Part shown: positions 48,647 through 56,785 of the stretch, one piece after another
Numbering within the stretch: position 1 is the first letter of the stretch
How the letters are laid out: each line of letters starts with the position of its first letter
NCBI GenBank assembly: GCA_028688015.1
Contig: JAQTZB010000003.1
Coordinates: 124,001-188,000 of the forward strand
Direction of reading: 5' to 3'
DNA length: 64,000 nucleotides
From: Elusimicrobiales bacterium
GTDB taxonomy: Bacteria > Elusimicrobiota > Elusimicrobia > Elusimicrobiales > UBA9959
Notes under the pieces: model-generated
Told to the model about the DNA's origin: nothing
Database searches by the model: none
What the model saw: the letters and a program-made list of their open reading frames with translations, nothing else
Program-made: the position numbers and the translations under genes

Positions 48647-49363
48647 TCAGCGCAGGCGCACGCGCTCCGGCATGAAGGTCAGCTTGGCCATTTCTATCGG
48701 TTTGGAAACAAAGAGCAGCGAGGCCGCGTCCACGCGCAGGCCGTAAAGCACGCCGTTAACCGCCAGCAGCCAGCGGGGCGCCGACTCTATCTGCGCGTCC
48801 GGGGTAAGGGAATAGTAATAAAGACCGTCGGAGCCGACGCGCAGCGCAACGGTACCCTCCCTCTCCGCCAGCGGCTCCAGGTTGCGGAACACGGCGTAGG
48901 TGACGACGCCGCCGAAGGTGATCTTCTGCGACTTCTCATACAGCAGCCCGAACAGGGAATTTACGGCGACCTCCAGTTTCTCGCCGGAAGAGCTCTCTAT
49001 CGAAACCACGCCGTCGGTCTCTTTCAGGTTCAGCGCGAGGCCCCTATACTTGTAAACCGCCCCGGCGGCCAGCGCGGTCTCTTTCCACGCCCCGGCGGCC
49101 AGAGGCGCGGCCGCCGGCTTCAGGGTAAACCAGGCCTCCCAGTCCGCGTCGAAAACAACGGTGGCCAGGAAGTTCACCCCGCCTATGGTGAGCGGCAGCG
49201 AGGCCTGGTCGCGGGCTGCCAGCAGCTCCAGCAGCGGCGCCCCGCCGATGATAGAGATCTCAGCCCTGGCGCCAGCCAGCTCGGCCGCGGCGGCGCTTTC
49301 ACTCCGTCCCCAGTCCGCGGATGCCGGCAGCACCGCCAGCATCAGCATTATGAAAATTTTCAT
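48647..49363 (-). CDS. Exported protein of unknown function
   Basis: 238 residues with a signal peptide (MKIFIMLMLAVLPASA). The mature part is beta-rich (ISIIGGAPLLELL, TIGGVNFLATVVFDADWEAWFTL, KVAVN-like segment KLEVAVNSLFGLLYEK, TVALRVGSDGLYYYSL). No Cys residues and no known motif are visible. I chose ATG 49363 over the GTG at 49369 because it begins a clean signal peptide. It is a single-gene unit; the 5' region merges into the repeat element 60 bases upstream. Confidence 0.65.
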   Translation of the reverse strand: MKIFIMLMLAVLPASADWGRSESAAAAELAGARAEISIIGGAPLLELLAARDQASLPLTIGGVNFLATVVFDADWEAWFTLKPAAAPLAAGAWKETALAAGAVYKYRGLALNLKETDGVVSIESSSGEKLEVAVNSLFGLLYEKSQKITFGGVVTYAVFRNLEPLAEREGTVALRVGSDGLYYYSLTPDAQIESAPRWLLAVNGVLYGLRVDAASLLFVSKPIEMAKLTFMPERVRLR

Positions 49364-49431
49364 ATCCACATTTTATCAAATCCCCGGCGGCCAAGTGTGA
49401 TGGGCCGGCGAGGGTATGTCTTCACTGGGGT

Positions 49432-49795
49432 CGCTCGTTGGTTGGCGGCCTACCGCGGGGACGCTCGTGGGTTAGCGGCCTACCGTGAGGGCAGGAACGC
49501 AAAAACGCGCTCGCGCACACCGTGCGCTCGCTCCGCATTCGCCCTCCGCGCTTACGCAAGCGTCGGGCTCATGAGGGTTTTTGCTAACCCTGCCCTCACG
49601 GTCTCCGCTGGTTGCTCGCTTGGTATCGTACTGACAGAGGAGGCGGAGGGGACGGCAGGGGAGGGGTTCCGTGCGACTTTGGGGAGGGGGGCCCCGCCCA
49701 TAATTTCCCAAGGGCGGGGGGAACCGCGCAACGGTTCCCCTCTGCCCAGGAGCACGGGGCCCCTTCCCTGCCGGCCCCGACTTCGCATCTCGCGG
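49432..49795 (+). repeat. Dispersed structured intergenic element, copy B
   Basis: 364 bases matching copy A (5776-6109). It is longer by one extra 30-base head unit: 49432-49461 is followed directly by the related 49462-49491. Main stem arms are 49482-49506 and 49577-49602 (ACCGTGAGGGCAGG against CCTGCCCTCACGGT), and the inner hairpin is GCGCAC-acc-GTGCGC at 49513-49527. From about 49643 the 3' domain is nearly identical to copy A, with a handful of differences in 150 bases. The 12-bp outer stem is kept with one G-U-type pair. The element fills most of the 490-base gap between 49370 and 49859; the remaining bases hold a terminator and nothing else that I can support. Confidence 0.85.
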
Positions 49796-49810
49796 CCCTT
49801 CGGGATAAAG

Positions 49811-49841
49811 AAAAACCGCCCGGTTTTGAGGCCGGGCGGTT
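49811..49841 (-). terminator. Terminator of the 78-residue repeat protein gene
   Basis: On the minus strand AACCGCCCGG pairs with CCGGGCGGTT (49841-49832 and 49823-49814), followed by TTTCTTT. It lies 18 bases after the stop. Confidence 0.88.
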
Positions 49842-49859
49842 CGTCAAGAGAAAGAAGGA

Positions 49860-50096
49860 TTACTTCTTTTTCTTGCCGGAATTCTTCATGATGGCGCGGG
49901 AGATGTTGCCCTTCTTATCGATGAAGTACAGGTAGCCCTTTTCTTTCTTCAGGCCGACCTTCACGGCGACCTTGGCTTTGCCGCCCTTCTTTTTACCGCG
50001 AGCCATCAGCGCGCAGGAGATGTCGCCTTTCTTGTCGATGAAGTAAAGGTAACCCTTCTCACGCTTCAGACCAACTTTCTGTATCATTTCAGCCAT
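49860..50096 (-). CDS. 78-residue basic protein built from two copies of a YLYFIDKKG motif
   Basis: The protein is an internal duplication: KVGLKREKGYLYFIDKKGDI (first copy, then SCALMARGKKKG) and KVGLKKEKGYLYFIDKKGNI (second, then SRAIMKNSGKKKK), joined by GKAKVAV. It is very Lys-rich and has a good GGAGG ribosome site. The hydrophobic/aromatic core between basic stretches suggests a small beta-hairpin nucleic-acid-binding fold. I do not recognise a named family, although I have a memory of similar one-copy small proteins in Elusimicrobiota or Omnitrophota-like genomes. Upstream is an inverted repeat, and a strong terminator follows. Confidence 0.8.
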   Translation of the reverse strand: MAEMIQKVGLKREKGYLYFIDKKGDISCALMARGKKKGGKAKVAVKVGLKKEKGYLYFIDKKGNISRAIMKNSGKKKK

Positions 50097-50140
50097 TTCA
50101 CTTTCCTCCGTTAACTTCCCCCCACTGTTCTCGTCGGGGC

Positions 50141-50176
50141 GTATTTTCGCACCCGTCGGGGGCGATAGGAAAATAC
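50141..50176. promoter_or_regulatory. Inverted repeat in the promoter region of the 78-residue protein gene
   Basis: GTATTTTC (50141-50148) and GAAAATAC (50169-50176) form perfect 8-bp arms with a 20-base spacer, 45-80 bases upstream of the start. It could be an operator for a dimeric protein; it could also be chance in an AT-rich promoter. Confidence 0.35.
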
Positions 50177-50235
50177 TACATTATGCCGACGGAGAATGCA
50201 ATAGCTATTTTTCAGCAATTTAAAAAAAGCCGTTT

Positions 50236-51183
50236 TCAGGCCTGCGCCGCCGCCGGCGGGGGGTCCATTTTTTCCGGCTCCGGCTCCGTCAGGAACTCGC
50301 CGAAGAAGGCCGAAACCTTGGCTTTGTACACCTCGCCGCCCACCTCCGCGCACTTCGCGTGCGAGGCGCCGGCCACCGTCCAGGTCTGCTTCTTCTCCGA
50401 GCCGCAGAGCCCGAAGAGCCTGTCGGCGTCGGCCGACGGCACCAGGTCGTCGTTATCGCCGAAGATGAAAAGAGCGGGAACCTTCACCCTGGGGGCGTTG
50501 TAAAGCGGGCTGTAGGGCTCCGGGTCCGCTTTCAGCTTGCGCCGCACGAAGAACAGCGTGAGCCAGACCAGCGGGAAATAGGGCGTCTTCAGGCGGCGCC
50601 AGCTCCAGTTGGCCACCACCTGGTTGTAGGACAGGAAAGTGTTCTCCGCCAGCAGGCAGGCCAGCTCCGGGTATTTAGCGGCGGAGTAGACCGCCACCGC
50701 GCCGCCCATGGAGACGCCGTACACGCCCACCGCCTCGGCGGCCTGCGGCCGGTTCGCCTTCAGGAACTCGTAGGCCGCATCGAAGTCGCGGGTCTCCAGA
50801 TAACCCACGCTGGAAACCGCGCCCTTGCTCTCGCCCGAAGCCCTGAAGTCGAAATAGAGCAGGTTGAAGCCCTGCTCGGCCAGGAACCAGGTGTCGCGCA
50901 GCGTCTCCCCGCGGTTGGAGCCCCAGCCGTGGCAGAAAATTATCGTGCGGCCGCTCTCGCCGCCGGGCGCCGGGATGAACCAGCCCTTCAGCCGCACGCC
51001 GTCGGCGGTCGCGAACTCCACCGCCTCGTGCGCCAGTTTGTAATTATCCGGCGTGAAGGCCAGCGCCCCCTTGCGGGCCGGCTGAAGGATCGCGGCGCTC
51101 TTGTTGTAGGCCAGGTAAACAAGCACGCCGGCCAGCACCGCCAGCGCGAATAAAAACCAGTTCAAAAGTTCAACTTTGCTCAT
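50236..51183 (-). CDS. Membrane-anchored alpha/beta-hydrolase
   Basis: 315 residues: an N-terminal hydrophobic anchor (LNWFLFALAVLAGVLVYLAY), then an alpha/beta-hydrolase fold with oxyanion motif FCHGWGSN, FDFRASGESKG, nucleophile elbow GVSMGG, acid in FGDNDDLVPS and the catalytic His in GASHAKC. This resembles the YqkD/BAAT-like or prolyl-oligopeptidase-type esterases, with the triad complete. The active site probably faces the periplasm. The substrate is not predictable. It is separated from dapB (upstream on the same strand) by 18 bases. Confidence 0.85.
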   Translation of the reverse strand: MSKVELLNWFLFALAVLAGVLVYLAYNKSAAILQPARKGALAFTPDNYKLAHEAVEFATADGVRLKGWFIPAPGGESGRTIIFCHGWGSNRGETLRDTWFLAEQGFNLLYFDFRASGESKGAVSSVGYLETRDFDAAYEFLKANRPQAAEAVGVYGVSMGGAVAVYSAAKYPELACLLAENTFLSYNQVVANWSWRRLKTPYFPLVWLTLFFVRRKLKADPEPYSPLYNAPRVKVPALFIFGDNDDLVPSADADRLFGLCGSEKKQTWTVAGASHAKCAEVGGEVYKAKVSAFFGEFLTEPEPEKMDPPPAAAQA

Positions 51184-51201
51184 GAAGTCTCCGTTGCGGG
51201 C

Positions 51202-51915
51202 CTAAAAGCCCTTAAGGTCCAGCAGGTCAGAATAATCGTAGAAGCCGGGCTTTTTGCCGGCCAGCCAGGCGGCGGCTTTCAGGGCGCCCGCCGCGAACAC
51301 CGCGCGGGAATGGGCCATATGGCGCAGTTCCACCCGCTCGTGCGGCCCGGCGTAAAGCACCGCGTGGTCGCCCACGATGTCGCCCGCCCGGATGCTGCTG
51401 ATGGGCGGCAGTGCCCCGCCGCGGGCGGCGGCTATGCGCTCCGCGTAGCGCAGCGCGGTGCCTGACGGCGCGTCCTTCTTGGCAGTATGGTGGGCCTCGG
51501 TGATGTGGATGTCGAAATTCTTCAGCCGCGCCGCCGCCAGCGCCGCCAGCGCGAAGGTCAGGTTGACAGCCGGGCTCATATTGGGCGAGAAGAAGACCGG
51601 CGTTTTCCGGCCCGCGGCCCGCAGTGCGGCCAACTGGGGCTTGGAAAAACCGGTAGTGCCGGTCACGAAAGGCACCCGCACCCGCGCGCAGGCGGCGGCG
51701 TAGCCGCAGGCGGCGGCTGGCGAGGAGAAATCCACCACCGCGTCAGCGGAGGCCAGCAGGCGGGCGAAGGCTTCGGGCCCCTCGGCGTCCCGCCCGGCCG
51801 AGTGGTCCACACCGCCGGCGTAGCAGAAAGCCGGAGAGGCCTCTATTTCGGCCCGCACGGCGCGGCCCATGCGGCCGGCCGCCCCGCAAACAAGCACCTT
51901 AAGGGCTCTTTTCAT
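51202..51915 (-). CDS. dapB: DapB, 4-hydroxy-tetrahydrodipicolinate reductase
   Basis: 237 residues from the ATG at 51915. The Rossmann motif is VLVCGAAGRMGRAV, with VDFSSPAA, VTGTTGFSKPQL, FSPNMSPAVNLTF and the catalytic/substrate segment EAHHTAKKDAPSGTAL (His-His, Lys-Lys). It reduces hydroxy-tetrahydrodipicolinate in lysine and diaminopimelate synthesis. It is slightly shorter than the common 245-270 residues. No other dap genes are in the window. Confidence 0.93.
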   Translation of the reverse strand: MKRALKVLVCGAAGRMGRAVRAEIEASPAFCYAGGVDHSAGRDAEGPEAFARLLASADAVVDFSSPAAACGYAAACARVRVPFVTGTTGFSKPQLAALRAAGRKTPVFFSPNMSPAVNLTFALAALAAARLKNFDIHITEAHHTAKKDAPSGTALRYAERIAAARGGALPPISSIRAGDIVGDHAVLYAGPHERVELRHMAHSRAVFAAGALKAAAWLAGKKPGFYDYSDLLDLKGF

Positions 51916-52008
51916 TAAACTTATTATAAACTTTATATATTCATCACACAACAACGCCCGCCCGCCTTCCGTTGCCTTCCCCCGCCCCGCTTTGCTATTC
52001 TCTTTATA

Positions 52009-53238
52009 ATGATATACCTGCTTTCGCTGGTGATAGTCATTCTCCTGTTCCTCATCGGCGCCCTGCTGAGCAAGATCTACAACCTTAAGCTGGATAAGCC
52101 CTCTTCGGACGCCGGCGGCAGCGAGACTTCCCTTAAAACCACCTGGAGCAAGTTCGACGAACTGCTCACCAGCCTGCTCACCATCCACGAGATAGGCATA
52201 GTCAACGCCGGCCAGATAAAGAAAGAGGAGTTCTACCAGACCGTGGTGGAATCCGCCTGCGACCTGATCAGCTCCCCGCGCGGCTCGCTGATGATCCACG
52301 ACCCCCAGGCCGACGAACTGCGCATCTGCGCCTCAAAGAACATCTCCAAAGAGGTAATAGAGAGCACCCGCATAAAGCCCGGCCTCGGCATAGCCGGCCG
52401 CGCCTTCCAGACCGGCGAGACCATCTTCGTCACCGACCCGGCGCAGAACAACCAGTACAAAGATTTCATCGGCAAGGAAGAACAGAAGGACCCTTTCATC
52501 GCCATCCCGCTCAAGCTCAAGGAAAAGCCCTTCGGCGTGCTGAACCTGCACCTCTCCCGCGAGAAGGAATCCTTCACCGACTACGACCTCAAGTTCCTCA
52601 CGCTGCTGGCCGGCGAGACCGCCATCACGCTCGAGAATATCAAGCTCTACGAGAGCCTCGAGAACTTCTACCTCGAGATGGTGCAGACGCTGGCGCGCGT
52701 GATAGACGCCAAGGACTCCTACACCGGCGACCACGCCGGCCGCGCGCGGCAGAAGGCCAGGCGCCTGGCCGAGGAGCTGCACATGCCGGCGCAGATGCTG
52801 CGCTACGTCGAATACGCCGCGCTGCTGCACGACATCGGCAAGATAGGCATAGACGGCGCCATCCTCTCCAAACCGGGCAAGCTCACCAGCGAGGAATACG
52901 AAGAGATAAAGAAGCACCCGGCCATCGGCTACCAGATCCTGTCACCGATCCATTTCCTCGGCCCGGTCTCGCAGATGGTGCTGTACCACCAGGAGTGGTT
53001 CAACGGCATGGGCTATCCCGAGGGCCTCAAGGGCGAAGAGATACCGCTGGGCGCGCGCATAGTGGCCACCATAGACGCGTGGGACGCCATGCGCAGCGAC
53101 CGCCCGTACCGCAAGGCGCTCTCCGTAGAGATAGCCGAAGACCAGCTGGTCAAAGGCTCCGGGAAACAGTTCGACCCGCAGGTGGTAACCGCCTTCCTGA
53201 AGCTCGAGAAAGACGGCTGGCCCGAGTTCGGGAAATAG
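52009..53238 (+). CDS. Membrane-anchored GAF and HD-GYP domain protein (c-di-GMP phosphodiesterase-like)
   Basis: 409 residues: an N-terminal membrane helix (YLLSLVIVILLFLIGALL), a GAF domain (about 60-215; PRGSLMIHDPQADELRI, KPGLGIAGRAFQTGE, FIAIPLKLKEKPFGVLNL) and an HD-GYP domain (about 225-395). The latter has LLHDIGKIGI, KKHPAIGYQIL and HQEWFNGMGYPEGLKG, with GYP intact. HD-GYP enzymes hydrolyse cyclic di-GMP. Some family members carry HQE rather than HHE, so activity is plausible. The GAF domain would sense a small molecule or redox state. It is followed at once by rsmI (3-base gap). Confidence 0.9.
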   Translation: MIYLLSLVIVILLFLIGALLSKIYNLKLDKPSSDAGGSETSLKTTWSKFDELLTSLLTIHEIGIVNAGQIKKEEFYQTVVESACDLISSPRGSLMIHDPQADELRICASKNISKEVIESTRIKPGLGIAGRAFQTGETIFVTDPAQNNQYKDFIGKEEQKDPFIAIPLKLKEKPFGVLNLHLSREKESFTDYDLKFLTLLAGETAITLENIKLYESLENFYLEMVQTLARVIDAKDSYTGDHAGRARQKARRLAEELHMPAQMLRYVEYAALLHDIGKIGIDGAILSKPGKLTSEEYEEIKKHPAIGYQILSPIHFLGPVSQMVLYHQEWFNGMGYPEGLKGEEIPLGARIVATIDAWDAMRSDRPYRKALSVEIAEDQLVKGSGKQFDPQVVTAFLKLEKDGWPEFGK

Positions 53239-53241
53239 GCC

Positions 53242-53961
53242 GTGCTGTTCATCGTCCCCACCCCGATAGGCAACCTCAAGGACATCACTTTGCGCGCGCT
53301 GGAGGCGCTCAAGGAAGCCGACGCCGTGTTCTGCGAGGACACCCGCCGCACGGTCAACCTGCTGAACCACTTCGGCCTGCAGAAAAAACTTTTCCGCTAT
53401 AACGAGCACGACGAAAAATCCGTGGCCGGCGCCATGGCCTGGCTGCGCTCGGGCAAAAGCGCCGCGCTGGTCACCGACGGCGGTTCGCCGTGCATCTCCG
53501 ACCCGGGCCGCAAGCTGGTGGCGCTGGCCCGCTCCACCGGCGTCAAGGTCACGGCGCTCCCCGGCCCGTCGGCCGTGATAGCCGCCGCCGCCGGCTCCGG
53601 CCTGCCCTGCGACTCTTTCGTTTTCCTCGGCTTCCTGCCCCGCTCGCGCGGCAAGATAGTGAAAGCCCTCAAAGCCGCTTTCGAGCTGAAGAAGACCGTC
53701 ATCCTTTTTGAATCCCCCTACCGGCTGAAAAAATTCCTGGCCCTGGCCAGGGAAGAGTTCGGCCCCGGCCTGACCGCCATCGTCGCCCGCGAGATCAGCA
53801 AGATCTACGAGGAATGGACCGGCGGGGCGATAGACGAGACTATCGCCAAAACAGAAGCCGCCGGAGACGTCAAGGGCGAGGTGGTCGTGCTGTTGCGTCC
53901 GCCCGAGGCCGCGGAAGAAGAGGAGCCCGGCGGGCCCGACGAGGCGCCGGACCTGCCGTGA
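53242..53961 (+). CDS. rsmI: RsmI, 16S rRNA (C1402) 2'-O-methyltransferase
   Basis: 239 residues from a GTG start, three bases after the previous stop. Diagnostic segments are IVPTPIGNLKDITLRALEALKEAD, CEDTRRTVNLLNHF, LVTDGGSPCISDPG, LPGPSAVIAAAAGSGL and FESPYRLKKFL, followed by REISKIYEEWTGGAI. It methylates the 2'-O of C1402 in 16S rRNA. The C-terminus ends in an acidic extension (EAAEEEEPGGPDEAPDLP). It overlaps the phosphatase gene by 4 bases. Confidence 0.95.
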   Translation: MLFIVPTPIGNLKDITLRALEALKEADAVFCEDTRRTVNLLNHFGLQKKLFRYNEHDEKSVAGAMAWLRSGKSAALVTDGGSPCISDPGRKLVALARSTGVKVTALPGPSAVIAAAAGSGLPCDSFVFLGFLPRSRGKIVKALKAAFELKKTVILFESPYRLKKFLALAREEFGPGLTAIVAREISKIYEEWTGGAIDETIAKTEAAGDVKGEVVVLLRPPEAAEEEEPGGPDEAPDLP

Positions 53962-54410
53962 AGAAGGTCCTTTTCGTGTGCACCGGCAACACCTGCCGCA
54001 GCGTGCTGGCCCACTACTACGCTGCCAAGCTGGCCGCCGACAACAAGCTCCCGTTCAAATTCTTCTCCGCCGGTCTGGCCGCCGAAAGTTCCATCCCGCA
54101 GCCCAAAATAGTAGCGGACCTCCTGGCCAAAGAGGGCGTAAAAGACTTCAGGCACATCCCGGTCCCGCTCACCGGCAAGTTGATCAAGAGCCACGACCTG
54201 GTGCTCGCCATGACCGCCGCCCACAAGGCCGGCATAATCGCCCGCTATCCCCGCGCCGCCAAAAAGACGCAAACCCTCGTAGACTACGCCGGCTTCGGCA
54301 ACGGCGATATCGCCGACCCCTACGGCCGCGACGACCTCTTTTACTTTGAAATTTTCAAGCTGATAAAGTCGGCGGTTAAAGCGGCGCTTGAAAAGCTGAA
54401 AAAGAAGTAA
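53958..54410 (+). CDS. Low-molecular-weight protein-tyrosine-phosphatase/arsenate-reductase-like protein
   Basis: 150 residues from a GTG overlapping the rsmI stop. The phosphate loop VCTGNTCRS matches C-X5-R-S at the N-terminus, and DPYGRD near the C-terminus supplies the general acid Asp. This is the LMW-PTP fold, also used by YwlE-type arginine phosphatases, whose loop CTGNTCRS is just this. The Thr in place of the usual second Leu/Val (C-x-G-N-T-C-R) fits the YwlE subgroup, so protein-arginine phosphatase activity is a real alternative. The gene pair ywlE-glyA order is seen elsewhere, which supports this. Confidence 0.88.
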   Translation: MKKVLFVCTGNTCRSVLAHYYAAKLAADNKLPFKFFSAGLAAESSIPQPKIVADLLAKEGVKDFRHIPVPLTGKLIKSHDLVLAMTAAHKAGIIARYPRAAKKTQTLVDYAGFGNGDIADPYGRDDLFYFEIFKLIKSAVKAALEKLKKK

Positions 54411-54449
54411 AATAGATTTAGATTTTTTGCGGCAAAAAAGGAGACCACC

Positions 54450-55700
54450 ATGTACGACGAACTCAAGAAGTACGATCCCCAGCTTTACCAGGCCGTCAGG
54501 GGCGAGGTGCTGCGCCAGCAGAACAACCTCGAGCTGATCGCCTCGGAGAACTACACCTCCCGCCCCGTGCTGGAGGCCCTCGGTTCGGTATTGACCAACA
54601 AGTACGCCGAAGGCTACCCCGGCAAGCGCTACTACGGCGGCTGCGAGCACGTGGACGTGGCCGAGAAGCTGGCCATCGACCGCGCCAAAAAACTCTTCCA
54701 CGCCGACCACGCCAACGTGCAGCCCCATTCAGGCACCCAGGCCAACATCGCCGCCTACCTCTCCCTGATCAAGCCCGGCGACACCGTGATGGGACTCAAC
54801 CTTTCCCACGGCGGCCACCTCTCCCACGGCCACCCGCTCAATTTCTCCGGCCTGTATTTCAAGATCGTCACCATCGACGTCAGCCAGGAGACCGAGCTGA
54901 TCGATTACGAGAAGATGGAGAAGGACATAGAGAAGTTCCGCCCCAAGCTGATCATGGCGGGCGCTTCCAACTACTCCCGCAAGTGGGACTGGGCCCGCAT
55001 CAAGCGCGCCGCCGACGCCTGGAAGTGCTTCCTCGTCACCGACATCGCCCACTACGCCGGCCTGATCGCCGCGGGCATCTACCCGTCTCCGGCTGAGTAC
55101 GCCGACATCATGACCACCACCACCCACAAGACCCTGCGCGGCCCGCGCGGCGGCCTGATCCTGTGCAAGTCGCCCTACGCCAAGGCCGTTGACCGCACCA
55201 ACTTCCCCGGCAACCAGGGCGGCCCGCTGATGCACGCCGTGGCGGCCAAGGCCGTCTGCTTCAAGGAAGCGCTCTCCCCCAAGTTCAAGGAATACCAGAC
55301 GCAGGTGCTCAAGAACGCCCGCAAGCTGGCCCGCGAGCTGCAGGGCCGCGGCTACCGCATAGTCTCCGGCGGCACCGACTGCCACCTGATGAGCGTGGAC
55401 CTGCGCGCCAAGAACATCACCGGCCTCGACGCCGAGAAGGCGCTGGACAAGGCCGGGATAACGGTGAACAAGAACACCATCCCGTACGACCCGCAGAAGC
55501 CGATGATCACCAGCGGCGTGCGCCTGGGCACCCCCGCCATCACCACCCGCGGCATGAAGGAGAAGCAGATAACCATCGTGGCCGGCCTGATAGACGAGGC
55601 CATAACCCACGCCTCCGACGATAAGGCCCTGAAGGGGATCAAGGAGCAGGTCAAGCAGCTCTGCGCCGGCTTCCCCATGTACCCCGGCTTCGAGAACTAG
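54450..55700 (+). CDS. glyA: GlyA, serine hydroxymethyltransferase
   Basis: 416 residues of the PLP fold-type I enzyme that interconverts serine and glycine with tetrahydrofolate. Segments include NNLELIASENYTSRPVLEALGS, YAEGYPGKRYYGGCEHVD, VQPHSGTQAN, LSHGGHLSHG and the PLP Lys in TTTTHKTLRGPRGG. An AAGGAG site lies 8 bases upstream. No glycine riboswitch-like structure is evident in the 39-base gap. A strong terminator follows. Confidence 0.97.
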   Translation: MYDELKKYDPQLYQAVRGEVLRQQNNLELIASENYTSRPVLEALGSVLTNKYAEGYPGKRYYGGCEHVDVAEKLAIDRAKKLFHADHANVQPHSGTQANIAAYLSLIKPGDTVMGLNLSHGGHLSHGHPLNFSGLYFKIVTIDVSQETELIDYEKMEKDIEKFRPKLIMAGASNYSRKWDWARIKRAADAWKCFLVTDIAHYAGLIAAGIYPSPAEYADIMTTTTHKTLRGPRGGLILCKSPYAKAVDRTNFPGNQGGPLMHAVAAKAVCFKEALSPKFKEYQTQVLKNARKLARELQGRGYRIVSGGTDCHLMSVDLRAKNITGLDAEKALDKAGITVNKNTIPYDPQKPMITSGVRLGTPAITTRGMKEKQITIVAGLIDEAITHASDDKALKGIKEQVKQLCAGFPMYPGFEN

Positions 55701-55715
55701 CCTGAAAGCCCGGAC

Positions 55716-55754
55716 AAGAGAGGGCCGCGCGGCGGGCGCGGCTCTCTCTTTTTA
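55716..55754 (+). terminator. Terminator after glyA
   Basis: AGAGAG-G-GCCGCGC (55717-55730) pairs with GCGCGGC-TCTCTCT (55736-55749), followed by TTTT. One unpaired G interrupts the stem. Confidence 0.85.
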
Positions 55755-55795
55755 ACAGCGGGAAAGATGCTGAGAGCGGCATTGATGGAGACAAG

Positions 55796-56725
55796 ATGAA
55801 AAAATATTCAATACTTCTGCTGGCGGCGCTGGGCTGCGGCTGCGCTGCGCCGGCGATCTACAATGCGGCCGGCCAGGGCGACCTTACGCGTGTGCAGGCG
55901 CTGCTGGCTTCGGGCACGGACCCCAACGAACACTCAAAATACTACGCCAACGAAACAGCCCTGCACGAGGCCGTAATCTACTCCCACCCGGAAGTCGCCA
56001 GGTACCTGCTCGAACACGGCGCCGACCCCAACGCGGAGGCTTCCACCAACATTCTCGGCCATTTCCAGAACATCGGCACGCCGCTGATGTACGCGTCCTG
56101 CAAGGGGCAGACCGCCCTGGTGCAGCTGCTGCTGGAACACGGGGCCGACCCGGACCCGAAACCGGGCATCTGCGTGAGAGGCCGCTACAGCCAGCCGGAC
56201 GGCGACGAGGGCACGCCGCTGCAGGTCGCGGAGAAGCGCGGGCACTCGGTCGTGGCCCAGCTGCTCAAGTCGGCTATCTCCTCCCGGCTGGGGCTGACCA
56301 CCGGCACCGCCAGGAACGCCGACGCGTATGGTCCCCTGGTGGGCGCGCTGCTCAAGGACTATAAGGGCGGGGGGCGCACCATCGCGGTGACGGGGTTCAC
56401 GCGGCCCGACGGGCGCGCAACGGCCGACGGAACCGTGGTGGCCGAGCGCGTGACCACAGAATTGATCAGGCAGAAGCGGCTGACGGTGGTGGAACGAAAA
56501 GCGATAGAGAAGGTCCTCTCCGAGCTGAAGCTGCAGCTCTCCGGCATAGACGCGGACTCCACGCGCAAGCTGGGCAAAATGCTGGGCGCGGACCTGCTGG
56601 TAGTAGGCACCGTAACGGAACTGCCCGGGAGCAGGCTGGAAGTCAACCTGCGGCTGGCCAGCGTCGAGAGCGGCGAGGCCATCAGCGCGGTTTCCGGCCA
56701 GGTGGCCAAAGACTGGCTCAACTAG
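55796..56725 (+). CDS. Ankyrin-repeat protein with C-terminal FlgO/CsgG-like domain
   Basis: 309 residues. The N-terminus MKKYSILLLAALGC is a possible lipoprotein signal (Cys14 or Cys16). Residues about 20-160 hold four ankyrin repeats (IYNAAGQGDLTRVQALLASGTDPNE, TALHEAVIYSHPEVARYLLEHGADPN, TPLMYASCKGQTALVQLLLEHGADPD, TPLQVAEKRGHSVVAQLL). Residues about 185-305 form a FlgO-like domain (GRTIAVTGFTRPDG, VAERVTTELIRQKRLTVVERKAIEKVLSELK, KMLGADLLVVGTVTEL). The last domain occurs in outer-membrane-associated lipoproteins such as FlgO and CsgG relatives. The combination is unusual. It is a single-gene unit with its own terminator. Confidence 0.85.
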   Translation: MKKYSILLLAALGCGCAAPAIYNAAGQGDLTRVQALLASGTDPNEHSKYYANETALHEAVIYSHPEVARYLLEHGADPNAEASTNILGHFQNIGTPLMYASCKGQTALVQLLLEHGADPDPKPGICVRGRYSQPDGDEGTPLQVAEKRGHSVVAQLLKSAISSRLGLTTGTARNADAYGPLVGALLKDYKGGGRTIAVTGFTRPDGRATADGTVVAERVTTELIRQKRLTVVERKAIEKVLSELKLQLSGIDADSTRKLGKMLGADLLVVGTVTELPGSRLEVNLRLASVESGEAISAVSGQVAKDWLN

Positions 56726-56737
56726 GGCCGCACAAAT

Positions 56738-56775
56738 AAAGAAGGCCGCGCTTTGGGCGCGGCCTTCTTTATTTT
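56738..56775. terminator. Bidirectional terminator between convergent genes
   Basis: AAAGAAGGCCGCGC (56738-56751) and GCGCGGCCTTCTTT (56757-56770) form a perfect 14-bp stem, followed by ATTTT. It sits between the ankyrin gene and the EamA gene, which run towards each other. Confidence 0.92.
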
Positions 56776-56785
56776 GCGGCAGCGG

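Noticed and set aside
49432..49795. Elements A and B as a coding insertion sequence or MITE with terminal inverted repeats
   Set aside because: No transposase gene is inside, the two ends of the element are not inverted copies of each other, and no target duplication is visible. A non-autonomous element of another type remains possible.
52005..52010. TATAAT overlapping the start codon of the GAF-HD-GYP gene as its promoter
   Set aside because: Transcription from it would begin inside the gene; the protein start forms a proper membrane helix, so the hexamer is probably coincidental.
52978..53020. Loss of HD-GYP activity because HHE is HQE
   Set aside because: HQE versions occur in the family as I recall, and all other motif residues including GYP are present, so inactivation is not supported.
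54411..54449. Glycine riboswitch before glyA
   Set aside because: The gap is only 39 bases and contains no paired structure beyond the ribosome site.
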